Shown here piece after piece: positions 1-8,520 of a stretch of DNA of 64,000 bases (position 1 is the first letter of the stretch; every line of letters begins with the position of its first letter). Both the position numbers and the translations under genes were made by a program. The DNA is from Maritimibacter sp. (GTDB lineage Bacteria; Pseudomonadota; Alphaproteobacteria; Rhodobacterales; Rhodobacteraceae), in contig CP051232.1 of the NCBI GenBank assembly GCA_017792445.1, forward strand, positions 3,756,001-3,820,000, written 5' to 3'. Below the pieces are notes generated by a model. It worked only from the letters and a program-made list of their open reading frames with translations, was not told where the DNA came from and searched no databases.

Positions 1-195
1 GAGCGGTTCGAGGCAGGTGCATTTTCCACCCGTGATGTTCTGGCGCTGGTCGTGGCCGGGCTCAGGGGCGGCGGCTGGGATGTGACGGCGCGGGACCTGC
101 TGGCGGCCGAGATCGAGGGCGGGCCGGTGGGGGCCGCGAGGGCTGCCGCGCAATTGCTGGCGCGGGCTTTCGCTTTGCCGGACGTGGCCAAGTGA
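1..195 (+). CDS. GTA gp10-like tail assembly chaperone, 3' end only
   Basis: The reading frame is open from base 1 and ends at TGA 193-195, giving the last 64 residues. The stretch FEAGAFSTRDVLALVVAGLRG followed by a helix-rich tail ending in LPDVAK fits the C-terminal part of the GTA gp10 family (a phage tail tube/assembly chaperone class). Its stop overlaps the GTG start of the next gene (GTGA), as expected for paired tail assembly chaperones that precede a tape measure gene. The start lies upstream of the window. The position in the GTA operon carries most of the assignment. Confidence 0.75.
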   Translation, partial: ERFEAGAFSTRDVLALVVAGLRGGGWDVTARDLLAAEIEGGPVGAARAAAQLLARAFALPDVAK

Positions 196-401
196 CGGCG
201 TTCGACTGGCCGGTGCTGATGCGGGCCGGTTTGCGGGGGCTGGGGCTGCGGCCCGCCGAGTTCTGGGCGCTGACGCCGGCCGAACTGGTGCTGTTGCTGG
301 GCGGCGGCGAGTGCGGCGCTCCGCTGGACCGGGCGCGGCTGGACGAGCTGGCGCGGGCCTTTCCCGATCGGGTGAATGGAGGGACGGATGGACGAGTTTG
401 A
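192..401 (+). CDS. GTA tail assembly chaperone (gene 10.1-like, phage TAC family)
   Basis: A 69-residue protein beginning at GTG 192, overlapping the previous stop. It carries the pattern FDWPVLMRAGLRGLGLRP.EFWALTPAEL typical of the small phage tail assembly chaperone family found just before the GTA tape measure gene (R. capsulatus gene 10.1). Its C-terminus overlaps the start of the next gene by 14 bases. Such chaperones coat the tape measure protein during tail assembly and are not part of the particle. The short length is normal for the family. Confidence 0.8.
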   Translation: MTAFDWPVLMRAGLRGLGLRPAEFWALTPAELVLLLGGGECGAPLDRARLDELARAFPDRVNGGTDGRV

Positions 402-1041
402 CGCGCTCGACGAGCAGGTCGAGGCGCTGGAGACCTCGATGGGCGGGGCGGCGGCGATGGCGCGGGCGTTCGACGCCGAGATGCGGGCGATGGGAGAAAC
501 CATCGCCGGGACGGGGCGCGAGGTGCGCATTCTGTCCAGCGGTATCAGCCGGGGCCTGCGGACCGCATTCGATGGGCTGGTCTTCGACGGGATGAAGCTG
601 TCGGACGCATTGAAGACGGTGGCGCGGTCGATGGTGGATGCAGCCTACAACGCGGCGATCAAGCCGGTGACCAGCCATTTCGGCGGGCTGCTGGCGAACG
701 CGGTGGAAGGGTTCATTCAGGGCGGCATGCCTTTCGCGAAGGGCGGCGCGTTCACGCAAGGCCGGGTCGTGCCTTTCGCGAGCGGCGGCGTTGTCAGCGG
801 GCCGGTGAATTTCCCGATGCGCGGCGGGCTTGGGCTGATGGGCGAGGCGGGCCCGGAGGCGATCATGCCGCTGGCGCGCGGGGCGGACGGGCGTCTGGGT
901 GTTCGGACGGCGGGCGGCGGGCGCCCGGTCAACGTCACGATGAACATCCAGACGCCGGACGCCGAAAGCTTCCGCCGCAGCCAAAGCCAGATCGCGGCGC
1001 AGATGGGCCGGGCGCTGGCGCGCGGGCAGCGCAACCGCTGA
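388..1041 (+). CDS. GTA tape measure protein (gp11-like)
   Basis: A 217-residue protein. I prefer the ATG at 388, preceded by GGAGGG at 378-383, over the in-frame ATG at 376. The N-terminus (MDEFDALDEQVEALE) is predicted helical and coiled; the middle contains the lambda-like tail measure segment with LKTVARSMVDAAYNAAIKPV followed by glycine-rich stretches (FAKGGAFTQGRVVPFASGGVVSGP, GEAGPEAIMPL) seen in many tape measure C-termini. It sets tail length and occupies the tail lumen. It is short, matching the stubby tail of R. capsulatus GTA. The stop codon runs into AGGAGGAA, the ribosome site for the next gene. Confidence 0.88.
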   Translation: MDEFDALDEQVEALETSMGGAAAMARAFDAEMRAMGETIAGTGREVRILSSGISRGLRTAFDGLVFDGMKLSDALKTVARSMVDAAYNAAIKPVTSHFGGLLANAVEGFIQGGMPFAKGGAFTQGRVVPFASGGVVSGPVNFPMRGGLGLMGEAGPEAIMPLARGADGRLGVRTAGGGRPVNVTMNIQTPDAESFRRSQSQIAAQMGRALARGQRNR

Positions 1042-1051
1042 GGAGGAAAAG

Positions 1052-1684
1052 ATGGGATTTCACGAGGTACGGTTTCCCGCATCGCTGAGTTTCGGCTCGG
1101 TCGGCGGGCCGGAGCGGCGCACCGAGGTGGTGACGCTAGCGAACGGGTTCGAGGAACGAAACTCTCCGTGGGCGCATTCGCGGCGGCGCTACGATGCCGG
1201 GATCGCGATGCGCTCGCTGGATGATGTCGAGACGCTGATCGCCTTCTTCGAGGCGCGGCAGGGACAGCTGTACGGGTTCCGCTGGAAGGACTGGTCGGAC
1301 TTCAAGTCCTGCGCCTCGTCCGGCGAGTCCGGTTTCGAGGATCAGGAGATTGGCGTGGGTGACGGCGAGACCCGGTCGTTCCAGCTGGTGAAGACCTACC
1401 AGTCCGGAGAGGTGAGCTATGCCCGGCCCGTGACCAAGCCGGTTGCCGGTTCGGTGCGCGTCGGGGTGCAGCGCAATCCGATGGCGGAAGGGGTACACTA
1501 TGCGCTGGACCTGAAGACCGGTGTGGTGACTTTCGCCACGCCGCCGGACCTCGACGCGGTGATCTACGCCGGTTTCGAGTTCGATGTGCCGGTGCGGTTC
1601 GACACGGATCGCATTCAGGTGTCGGCGGCCAGCTTCAAGGCGGGCGACGTGCCCAGCGTTCCGATTGTCGAGGTGCGGGTATGA
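1052..1684 (+). CDS. GTA distal tail / DUF2460 protein (gp12-like)
   Basis: A 210-residue protein starting at ATG 1052 with a strong AGGAGGAA site at 1041-1048. It begins with the family signature FHEVRFPASLSFGSVGGPERRTEVVTL, followed by the RN.PW.HSRRRYDAG segment and the FFEARQG..YGFRWKDWSDFKS motif of the DUF2460 family, also found in phage tails at the distal tail position. In the R. capsulatus GTA structure this gene product forms the distal tail ring joining tube and baseplate. It overlaps the next gene by four bases (ATGA), implying translational coupling. Confidence 0.9.
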   Translation: MGFHEVRFPASLSFGSVGGPERRTEVVTLANGFEERNSPWAHSRRRYDAGIAMRSLDDVETLIAFFEARQGQLYGFRWKDWSDFKSCASSGESGFEDQEIGVGDGETRSFQLVKTYQSGEVSYARPVTKPVAGSVRVGVQRNPMAEGVHYALDLKTGVVTFATPPDLDAVIYAGFEFDVPVRFDTDRIQVSAASFKAGDVPSVPIVEVRV

Positions 1685-2571
1685 CCGCGATTCCCGCCGA
1701 TCTGGCGGCGCATCTGGCGACCGGCGTCACGACCGTCTGCCGCTGCTGGTCGGTGGTGCGGACGGATGGCGTGGTGTTCGGTTTTACCGACCACGACCGG
1801 GGGCTGGTGTTCGACAATATCGCATTCCGGCCGGACAGCGGCATGTCGGCGGCGGCTATTCAGGCGGGGACGGGGCTGTCGGTGGACAACTCGGAAGCCG
1901 TGGGCGTGCTGAGCGATGCGACGCTGACCGAGGCGGATATTCTGGCGGGACGGTTCGATGGCGCGGCGGTGACGGCGTGGCTGGTGAACTGGGCCGAGGT
2001 GGCGCAACGGGTGGTGCTGTTTCGGGGCGAGTTGGGCGAGTTGCGGCGCGGCTCGGGCGCGTTCCAGGCGGAGTTGCGGGGGCTGTCCGAGGCGCTGAAC
2101 CGGCCGATGGGGCGGGTGTATCAGTCGGCGTGTTCGGCGGTGCTTGGGGATGCGGCCTGCGGTTTCGATCTGGACGCGTCCGGCTATGCGACGGAGCGGG
2201 CGGTCGAGGTGGTCGAGGACCGCAAGCGGTTTCGCTTCGCGGCGTTGGACGGGTTCGCCGACCGGTGGTTCGAGAAGGGCCGGCTGGAGGTGCTGTCGGG
2301 CGCGGCCAAGGGGTTGGCGGCGGTGGTGAAGAACGACCGGCTGTCGTCGGAGGGGCGGATGATCGAGTGCTGGGAGGCGATCCCGGCGGAGGTTCTGCCG
2401 GGCGACATGGTGCGGATCGAGGCGGGCTGTGACAAGCGGGCCGGAACCTGCCGCGCGAAATTCGACAACTTCCTGAATTTTCGCGGTTTCCCGCATATTC
2501 CGGGCGAGGACTGGCTGATGAGCTATCCGACGTCGGACAGCCCGAACGACGGTGGGAGCCGGCACGGATGA
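1681..2571 (+). CDS. GTA baseplate hub protein, DUF2163 (gp13-like)
   Basis: A 296-residue protein of the DUF2163 / phage BR0599 type, overlapping neighbours by four bases on both sides. Cys151, Cys160, Cys250 and Cys257 (in CSAVLGDAAC and CDKRAGTC) are spaced like the four cysteines of lambda gpL-like tail tip proteins that hold an iron-sulfur cluster; a cluster has been reported in the equivalent GTA hub. The N-terminal half (TTVCRCWSVVRTDGVVFGFTDHDRGL) is the conserved barrel part. It forms the hub that closes the tube before injection. Iron-sulfur binding here is inferred from the cysteines only. Confidence 0.88.
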   Translation: MTAIPADLAAHLATGVTTVCRCWSVVRTDGVVFGFTDHDRGLVFDNIAFRPDSGMSAAAIQAGTGLSVDNSEAVGVLSDATLTEADILAGRFDGAAVTAWLVNWAEVAQRVVLFRGELGELRRGSGAFQAELRGLSEALNRPMGRVYQSACSAVLGDAACGFDLDASGYATERAVEVVEDRKRFRFAALDGFADRWFEKGRLEVLSGAAKGLAAVVKNDRLSSEGRMIECWEAIPAEVLPGDMVRIEAGCDKRAGTCRAKFDNFLNFRGFPHIPGEDWLMSYPTSDSPNDGGSRHG

Positions 2572-3008
2572 GCGGTGTCGGAGAGGCGGCGCTGGCCGAG
2601 GCGCGGCGCTGGATCGGGACGCCATACGTCCACCAGTGCTCGGCCCGTGGGGCCGGGGCGGACTGTCTGGGATTGGTGCGCGGCGTGTGGCGCGCGTTGT
2701 ACGGCACAGAGCCCGAGACGGTGCCGCCCTACACCCCCGATTGGTCCGAGCCACAGCGCGAGGAGCGGCTGTGGCGTGCGGCCGTGGCGCATCTGGCGCC
2801 GGTGGCGGGGAATGCGGCGCCGGGGGATGTGTTGCTGTTCCGGATGCGCCGGATGGGCGTCGCGAAGCATCTGGGCATTGCCGCGTGTACCGGCGCGGCG
2901 CCGACGTTCGTGCATGCCTACTCGGGGCATGCGGTGATGGAGAGCCCGCTGTCGACGCCGTGGAAGCGGCGCATCGTGGCGCGGTTCCGGTTTCCGGAAA
3001 GGGGCTAG
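2568..3008 (+). CDS. GTA NlpC/P60-type cell wall peptidase (gp14-like)
   Basis: A 146-residue NlpC/P60 cysteine peptidase. The catalytic Cys33 sits in GADCLGLVRGVW, and His101 (KHLGIA) is the probable second catalytic residue with another His near 116. It probably cuts peptidoglycan peptides so that the GTA tail can reach the periplasm of a recipient. It starts with ATG overlapping the preceding stop (ATGA) and ends four bases before the megatron gene. Length matches the family. The activity is inferred from the conserved residues and from work on the R. capsulatus homologue. Confidence 0.9.
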   Translation: MSGVGEAALAEARRWIGTPYVHQCSARGAGADCLGLVRGVWRALYGTEPETVPPYTPDWSEPQREERLWRAAVAHLAPVAGNAAPGDVLLFRMRRMGVAKHLGIAACTGAAPTFVHAYSGHAVMESPLSTPWKRRIVARFRFPERG

Positions 3009-3011
3009 GGC

Positions 3012-6000
3012 ATGGCAACCATTCTGTTGTCCGCGGCAGGGCTTGCGGCGGGTCAGGCCATTGGTGGCAGCATCCTTGGCCTGTCGACGGCGGTGATCGG
3101 GCGGGCGATCGGGGCGACGCTTGGGCGGGTGATCGACCAGAAGATCCTTGGCGACGGCTCGCAGACGGTCGAGCGCGGCAAGGTCGACCGGTTCCGCCTG
3201 ACCGGGGCCAGCGAGGGCACGCCGCTGGCGCATGTGCATGGGCGGATGCGGGTGGCGGGTCAGGTGATCTGGGCCACGCGGTTCCGCGAGGACGTGCGCA
3301 CCTCGGGCGGAGGCAAGGGCGGGCCGCCGAAGCCGAAGGTGCGGGAGTATTCGTACTCGATCAGCATCGCGGTGGCGTTGTGCCGGGGCGAGATTTCGGG
3401 CGTCGGGCGCGTGTGGGCCGACGGGCGCGAACTGGCGCAGGATGCGCTGAACATGCGGGTGTATCACGGTACAGCGGACCAGATGCCCGATCCGAAGATC
3501 GAGGCGGTGGAAGGCACAGGCATGGCGCCGTCCTATCGCGACGTGGCCTATGTGGTGCTGGAGGATCTGGACGTCACTGAGTTTGGCAACCGGGTGCCGC
3601 AGCTGAATTTCGAGGTGTTCCGGCCCGCTCCGGCGGGGCTGCCGGGGGTGGAGGACGATCCGTCGCGCGCGGTGCGGGCGGTGGCGATGATCCCGGGGAC
3701 CGGGGAATATTCGCTGGCGACACAGCCGGTGAGTTTCGAGATCGAGAAGGGCGTCCACCGGTCGGCGAACGTGCATTCGCCGGTGGGCAAGCCCGACCTG
3801 CTGGTGTCGCTGGATACGTTGCAGGCGGAACTGCCGTCGTGCGAGGCGGTGTCGCTGGTGGTGTCGTGGTTCGGCTCGGACCTGCGCTGTGGCATGTGCC
3901 AGGTGCAGCCGAAGATCGAGCAGGACGAACAGGACGGCGGCGGGATGCCGTGGGTCGTGTCTGGCGTCTCGCGGTCCGGGGCCGCGCTGGTGCCGCGCGA
4001 CGGGAATGACCGGCCCGTTTACGGCGGGACCCCGACGGATCTGTCGGTGATCCAGTCGATCCAGGCCCTGCACGAAGCCGGGCAGGCGGTGACGTTCTAT
4101 CCGTTCATCCTGATGGAGCAGATGGCCGGGAACGGGCTGCCCGACCCATGGACCGGAGCGGAGAACCAGCCGGTGTTGCCGTGGCGGGGGCGGATCACGT
4201 TGTCCGCCGCGCCGGGGCAGGCGGGCAACCCGGACGGGACCGCGGCTGCGGATGCGGAAGTGGCGGCGTTTTTCGGATCGGCCGCGGTCGGCGATTTCAC
4301 CCAGACCGCGCAGGGCGTGTCCTATTCCGGCCCGGACGAGTGGTCTTTGCGGCGGTTCATCCTGCACTATGCCCATCTGTGCGCGGCGGCGGGCGGGGTG
4401 GAGGCGTTCTGCATCGGGTCCGAAATGCGGTCTTTGACGCAGATCCGTGGGGCAGACGGGTTTCCCGCCGTGGACGCGTTGTGCGCGCTGGCGGCAGAGG
4501 TGCGGGCGATCCTGGGGCCGGACTGCAAGATCGGCTATGCCGCTGATTGGTCAGAGTATTTCGGCTATCACCCGCAGGACGGGACGGGGGATGTGTATTT
4601 CCACCTCGATCCGTTGTGGGGGCATCCCGATATCGACTTCGTCGGGATCGACAACTACATGCCGCTGTCCGACTGGCGGGATGAGGACGGTCACGCGGAT
4701 GCGGGCTGGGGGTCTGTCTATGACCTTGACTACCTGCGCGGGAACATCGCGGGTGGCGAGGGCTACGACTGGTACTATCCGCATGACGAGGCGCGGGCCT
4801 TGCAGTTGCGAGAGCCGATCACCGATGGCGCGTATGGCGAGCCATGGGTGTTTCGCTACAAGGACCTGCGGAACTGGTGGGGCAATCTGCATCACGATCG
4901 GATCGACGGGGTGCGGGGGCAGCTTTTGCGCAAGGGTGCGCGGCCGGTGGAGTGGGCGGTCGCGAATGGCGCGGCCATCGTTGCAGATGACGGGCTGCCG
5001 GTTTCCGGGGCGTTCGCCGCGCCGGTGCGGGTGACGGACGTCGCTGGCGACACGCATGCTGCGGCAGAGACGGCGGCCTTCGCGGCGGGTGACGGGCAGA
5101 TGCTCCAGGTGTCGGTGGTGTACTCTGGCGGGGATGCGGGCTTGGTCCGCGTGGTGTTTGCATTCGAGGGAACTGTCGGCGGGACCGACTGGCTGGAACT
5201 GGTGGGCGCGCCGGGTGCGCTGGCGGTCGCCGGGCCGCATGGGCACGACGTTTTGGAGCTGGAGAACGAAGACCTTGGCGGGGGCGTGTTTGCGCTGCGG
5301 CTTTCGGTGATCTGGGGCGATTCCGATCCGGCTTGCGTGCTGCGCGTGGGGCCGGGGGACGGTGTTGCCGGGCGGTATGTCGGGCTGAACGGGGTGGTGC
5401 TGACCTCTCCCACCGGGTCGCCGACGGCGTGGGTGCCAGAGAGCAAGCCGATCTGGTTCACGGAGTACGGCTGCGCCGCGATCGACAAGGGAACGAACCA
5501 GCCAAACAAGTTCCTGGACCCGAAATCGTCTGAAAGCCAGCTGCCGTGTTTCTCGACCGGACGGCGGGATGATTTCCTGCAAATGCAATATCTTCGGGCG
5601 GTTACTTCATTTTATGCCTCAAGCGCGAACAACCCTGTTTCCAGTCTCTATGACGGCCCGATGGTGGATATGGCGCGGGCGCATGTCTGGGCGTGGGACG
5701 CGCGGCCCTATCCGCATTTTCCCGGCCTGACGGAGGTGTGGAGCGACGGCGGCAACTATGGGCGCGGGCACTGGATGAACGGACGCGGCGGGTCGCGGTC
5801 GTTGGCGGGCGTGGTGGCCGAGGTCTGCGGACGGGCCGGTGTTGCGGAATACGACGTGTCGGGGCTGTGGGGGCTGCTGCGCGGCTACATGGCGACGAGC
5901 GCCGACACCGGGCGGGCGGAGTTGCAGACGCTGATGCTGGCTTACGGGTTCGATGCGGTGGAGCGGCAGGGTGTGTTGGCGTTCCGCAGCCGCGACGGTG

Positions 6001-7415
6001 TGGTCTCTGCCGAGGTTGCGGCGGACGGGCTGGCGGTGTCGCCGGAAGCCGAGGCGGACATCGTGATGTTGCGCGCGCCGGGGGCCGAGACGGCCGGGCG
6101 ATTGCGGTTGAGCTATGTCGAGAGCGATGCGGATTACGAGACGCGGGCGGCAGAGGCCGTGTTCCCGGACGAAGCGACGCAGGGCGTGGCCGGATCGGAA
6201 TTGCCGCTGGTGCTGACCGCGACAGAGGCGCGGGGGATCGCAGAGCGGTGGCTGGCCGAGGCGCGGGTGGCGCGGGACACCGCGAAGTTCTCGTTGCCGC
6301 CGTCGCGGCTGGCGGTGGGCGCGGGTGACGTGGTGCGGCTGCCGTCGGGCGCGAGCTATCGCGTCGACCGGGTGGAGATGGCCGAGTACCAGATCCTTGA
6401 AGCGGTGCGGGTGGAGCCGGAGTTGTACGCTCCGTCCGATGCGGTGGAAGAGGTGGCGCGGCCCCGGCCATTCGCGGCGCCGGTGCCGGTCTACCCGCTG
6501 TTTCTGGACCTGCCGCTGTTGCGGGGGGACGAGGTGCCCTATGCGCCCCACGTGGCGGCGACGGCGCGTCCGTGGCCGGGGACGGTGGCGGTGTATGACT
6601 CGGCGTCGGACGAGGGCTATGGGCTGAACCTTTCGCTCGCCTCGGCTTCGGTGATCGGCGAGACGCAGACCGCCTTGGCCTCGGCGGCGCCGGGGGTTCT
6701 GGACCGCGGGGCGAAGCTGCGTGTGCGGCTGGTGAAGGGGGCATTGTCCTCGGCCAGTGTGACCGAGATGCTGAACGGCGCGAACGCGGCGGCGATCGGG
6801 GATGGATCGTCAGGCAACTGGGAGGTGTTCCAGTTCGCCGATGCGACGCTGGTGGACACGCGGACATGGGAGATCGGGTTGCGGCTGCGCGGGCAGGCGG
6901 GGACGGACGGGGTCGTGCCGGAGGTCTGGCCGGCGGGCAGCAGTTTCGTACTTCTTGACGGGGCGCCCCGGCAGATCGACCTCGCGTTGTCGAACCGGGG
7001 GCTGGCGCGGCACTACCGCATCGGGCCCGCGCAGCGGGGGTATGACGACCCGTCCTTCGTGCATCTGGTCGAGGCGTTCGACGGGATCGGGCTGCGGCCC
7101 TATGCGCCGGTGCATTTGCGGTGGGTGCGCACCGGGGGCGACGACGTGCTGACATGGGTGCGGCGCACGCGGATCGACGGGGACAGCTGGCAATCGGCTG
7201 AGGTGCCGCTGGCGGAAGAAAGCGAGGCTTACGCCGTACGCGTGCGGCAGGGCGGCAGCATCCTGCGGGAGGTTTCGACCGTCGCGCCGTCATGGACCTA
7301 CACCGCCGCCGCGCGGGCCGGGGACGGTGTTGCCGGAAGTTACGAGATCGAGGTGGCGCAGGTGTCTGCGCAATTCGGGCCGGGGCCCTTCAGGAGGATC
7401 GTGATCGATGGATGA
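3012..7415 (+). CDS. GTA baseplate megatron protein (gp15-like) with an inserted domain
   Basis: A 1467-residue multidomain tail tip protein. Residues 1-60 form a glycine-rich hydrophobic N-terminus common to phage tip proteins. A TIM-barrel-like domain of glycoside hydrolase type runs from about 435, with CIGSEMRSL near 468 and the second conserved block FTEYGC near 816. A phage tail fibronectin/J-like region follows (about 950-1250), then a beta-rich C-terminus. Between about 635 and 798 there is a glycine- and valine-rich insertion of roughly 160 residues that I do not expect in this family; without it the length would be about 1300, near that recalled for R. capsulatus gp15. The protein forms the tail tip and probably touches the recipient surface. 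Confidence 0.93.
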   Translation: MATILLSAAGLAAGQAIGGSILGLSTAVIGRAIGATLGRVIDQKILGDGSQTVERGKVDRFRLTGASEGTPLAHVHGRMRVAGQVIWATRFREDVRTSGGGKGGPPKPKVREYSYSISIAVALCRGEISGVGRVWADGRELAQDALNMRVYHGTADQMPDPKIEAVEGTGMAPSYRDVAYVVLEDLDVTEFGNRVPQLNFEVFRPAPAGLPGVEDDPSRAVRAVAMIPGTGEYSLATQPVSFEIEKGVHRSANVHSPVGKPDLLVSLDTLQAELPSCEAVSLVVSWFGSDLRCGMCQVQPKIEQDEQDGGGMPWVVSGVSRSGAALVPRDGNDRPVYGGTPTDLSVIQSIQALHEAGQAVTFYPFILMEQMAGNGLPDPWTGAENQPVLPWRGRITLSAAPGQAGNPDGTAAADAEVAAFFGSAAVGDFTQTAQGVSYSGPDEWSLRRFILHYAHLCAAAGGVEAFCIGSEMRSLTQIRGADGFPAVDALCALAAEVRAILGPDCKIGYAADWSEYFGYHPQDGTGDVYFHLDPLWGHPDIDFVGIDNYMPLSDWRDEDGHADAGWGSVYDLDYLRGNIAGGEGYDWYYPHDEARALQLREPITDGAYGEPWVFRYKDLRNWWGNLHHDRIDGVRGQLLRKGARPVEWAVANGAAIVADDGLPVSGAFAAPVRVTDVAGDTHAAAETAAFAAGDGQMLQVSVVYSGGDAGLVRVVFAFEGTVGGTDWLELVGAPGALAVAGPHGHDVLELENEDLGGGVFALRLSVIWGDSDPACVLRVGPGDGVAGRYVGLNGVVLTSPTGSPTAWVPESKPIWFTEYGCAAIDKGTNQPNKFLDPKSSESQLPCFSTGRRDDFLQMQYLRAVTSFYASSANNPVSSLYDGPMVDMARAHVWAWDARPYPHFPGLTEVWSDGGNYGRGHWMNGRGGSRSLAGVVAEVCGRAGVAEYDVSGLWGLLRGYMATSADTGRAELQTLMLAYGFDAVERQGVLAFRSRDGVVSAEVAADGLAVSPEAEADIVMLRAPGAETAGRLRLSYVESDADYETRAAEAVFPDEATQGVAGSELPLVLTATEARGIAERWLAEARVARDTAKFSLPPSRLAVGAGDVVRLPSGASYRVDRVEMAEYQILEAVRVEPELYAPSDAVEEVARPRPFAAPVPVYPLFLDLPLLRGDEVPYAPHVAATARPWPGTVAVYDSASDEGYGLNLSLASASVIGETQTALASAAPGVLDRGAKLRVRLVKGALSSASVTEMLNGANAAAIGDGSSGNWEVFQFADATLVDTRTWEIGLRLRGQAGTDGVVPEVWPAGSSFVLLDGAPRQIDLALSNRGLARHYRIGPAQRGYDDPSFVHLVEAFDGIGLRPYAPVHLRWVRTGGDDVLTWVRRTRIDGDSWQSAEVPLAEESEAYAVRVRQGGSILREVSTVAPSWTYTAAARAGDGVAGSYEIEVAQVSAQFGPGPFRRIVIDG

Positions 7416-8118
7416 GACCTTGCAGCTTGCCTTGCCGCTTCTGCAGCCCGCGCAGGCGCAGAAGCATGTCACGGTGAACGAGGCGTTGGTGCGATTGGAC
7501 GGGCTGACACATCTGACGTTGCAGTCGGTGGACACCACCGTACCGCCTGTCTCGGGCGAGGATGGCGAAAGCTGGGGCGTGCCTTTGGGGGCGGTCAACG
7601 CGTGGGATGGCCACGGGGGCGAGATCGCGATCTGGTCGAACGGGGGCTGGGTTTACGTGCAGCCCCAGACCGGATGGCGGGGCTGGGCGGTGGACCGCCA
7701 TGCGGCGGTGCTGCACGACGGGGCGGGCTGGGTCAACGGCGGTGTCGCGGCCTCGGTCAACCGGGCGGTGTCGGCGCTGAACGTGCTGGAGTTCGATCAT
7801 GTGCTGGCGGCGGGAGCGAGTTCCGTGACCGCCGGGGTGATCCCGCAATATGCGATGGTCTTCGCGGTGACGGCACGGGTAAAGACCGCGTTCACCGGAA
7901 CGCTGAGCAACTGGGACTTCGGCGTGTCGGGGGCCCCCAACCGTTATGGCAGCGGGCTGGGGCTGGCGCAGGGGTCGTGGGTGTCGGGCATCACCGGGCA
8001 GCCGGTGACCTATTATGCCGCCACGCCGTTGGAACTGACCGCTAACGGGGGCGATTTCGCGGGCGGCGCGTTGCGGGTGGCGGTGCATTACTTCACCGCC
8101 TCGCCGCCGGAGGTCTAG
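7408..8118 (+). CDS. DUF2793 protein, probable GTA tail fibre
   Basis: A 236-residue DUF2793 protein starting at ATG 7408 inside the end of the megatron gene, with CAGGAGGA at 7391-7398. Its N-terminus (LPLLQPAQAQKHVTVNEALVRLDGL) is the family signature, and tryptophan- and glycine-rich repeats (GAVNAWDGHGGEIAIWSNGGWVYVQPQTGWRGWAVD) follow, with a lectin-like beta-rich C-terminus. In R. capsulatus the tail fibre homologue lies at an unlinked locus; here it is the last gene of the main cluster. It likely contributes to recipient binding. Confidence 0.85.
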   Translation: MDETLQLALPLLQPAQAQKHVTVNEALVRLDGLTHLTLQSVDTTVPPVSGEDGESWGVPLGAVNAWDGHGGEIAIWSNGGWVYVQPQTGWRGWAVDRHAAVLHDGAGWVNGGVAASVNRAVSALNVLEFDHVLAAGASSVTAGVIPQYAMVFAVTARVKTAFTGTLSNWDFGVSGAPNRYGSGLGLAQGSWVSGITGQPVTYYAATPLELTANGGDFAGGALRVAVHYFTASPPEV

Positions 8119-8122
8119 GCCG

Positions 8123-8431
8123 TTGCTGCCGATGCTGCACGGAGACGTGACGGCGGCGGCCCGGGTGTTGCGCGGGGTTCCCGAGGGTGCACGGGAAGAG
8201 GTGCTGGAACGGTTGATCCGCTCTGCGACATGGGCGGCCGCCTATCGGCAAAGGCATGGGCGGCAGCATCCGTGCTGGGGCGACGGCACGCTGATGGCGG
8301 CGGCGCTGGCGCGCGATCCGGGGCCGGAGCCGGGGCTGGGCGACCCGGACTACTGCCGCTGTCTGGCGCAGGTTCTGGTCCGGCTGGCCGAGCGGCGGGA
8401 GGACGCCGGCCTAAAGGTGGTTCCGACATAA
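8123..8431 (+). CDS. Small conserved protein of unknown function at the end of the GTA operon
   Basis: A 102-residue protein. The preferred start is TTG 8123, with GGAGG at 8108-8112; an ATG at 8132 is possible. The N-terminal pattern MLHGDVTAAARVLRGVP followed by an arginine- and alanine-rich helix region and HPCWGDGTLMAAAL looks conserved rather than random, but I recognise no function. It lies four bases after the tail fibre gene and ends before a new promoter region for cysE, so it is probably co-transcribed with the GTA genes. Confidence 0.7.
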   Translation: MLPMLHGDVTAAARVLRGVPEGAREEVLERLIRSATWAAAYRQRHGRQHPCWGDGTLMAAALARDPGPEPGLGDPDYCRCLAQVLVRLAERREDAGLKVVPT

Positions 8432-8520
8432 GAAGTTGGAATTGACAGCATCACGGGTTTGCGTTTGGTTCCGGCTCCCTATCTGGTGTAGAACACCGGC
8501 ACGAGACGGAAGGATATCCC

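Larger units (their letters stand above)
1..8118 (+). mobile_element. 3' part of an RcGTA-type gene transfer agent structural cluster
   Basis: Eight consecutive plus-strand genes, most overlapping by 4-14 bases or separated by a few bases, match the order of the tail half of the Rhodobacter capsulatus gene transfer agent: tail chaperones, tape measure, DUF2460, DUF2163, NlpC/P60 peptidase, megatron baseplate protein, DUF2793 fibre. Head, portal and major tail genes would lie upstream, outside the window. No integrase, replication or lysogeny genes are seen, and cysE follows, as is usual for this locus in Rhodobacterales. GTAs package random host DNA and are host-controlled, so this is a domesticated element, not an active prophage. 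Confidence 0.93.

Noticed and set aside
1615-3018. Long minus-strand reading frame across the hub and peptidase genes
   Set aside because: It is antisense to well-recognised GTA genes, is histidine/arginine/proline-rich, and has no family motif; an artefact of high GC.
5602-7293. Long minus-strand frame inside the megatron gene
   Set aside because: Proline/arginine/serine-rich shadow of the coding strand with no ribosome site.
1-8431. Inducible prophage
   Set aside because: No integrase, repressor, terminase or lysis genes in view; gene order is the conserved GTA tail set with cysE as neighbour. The upstream part is not visible, but the GTA reading is stronger.
8442-8470. TTGACA as -35 box for cysE
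   Set aside because: A match at 8442-8447, but nothing like a -10 box at 16 to 18 bases; an alternative TTGGTT/TGTAGA pair is also weak.
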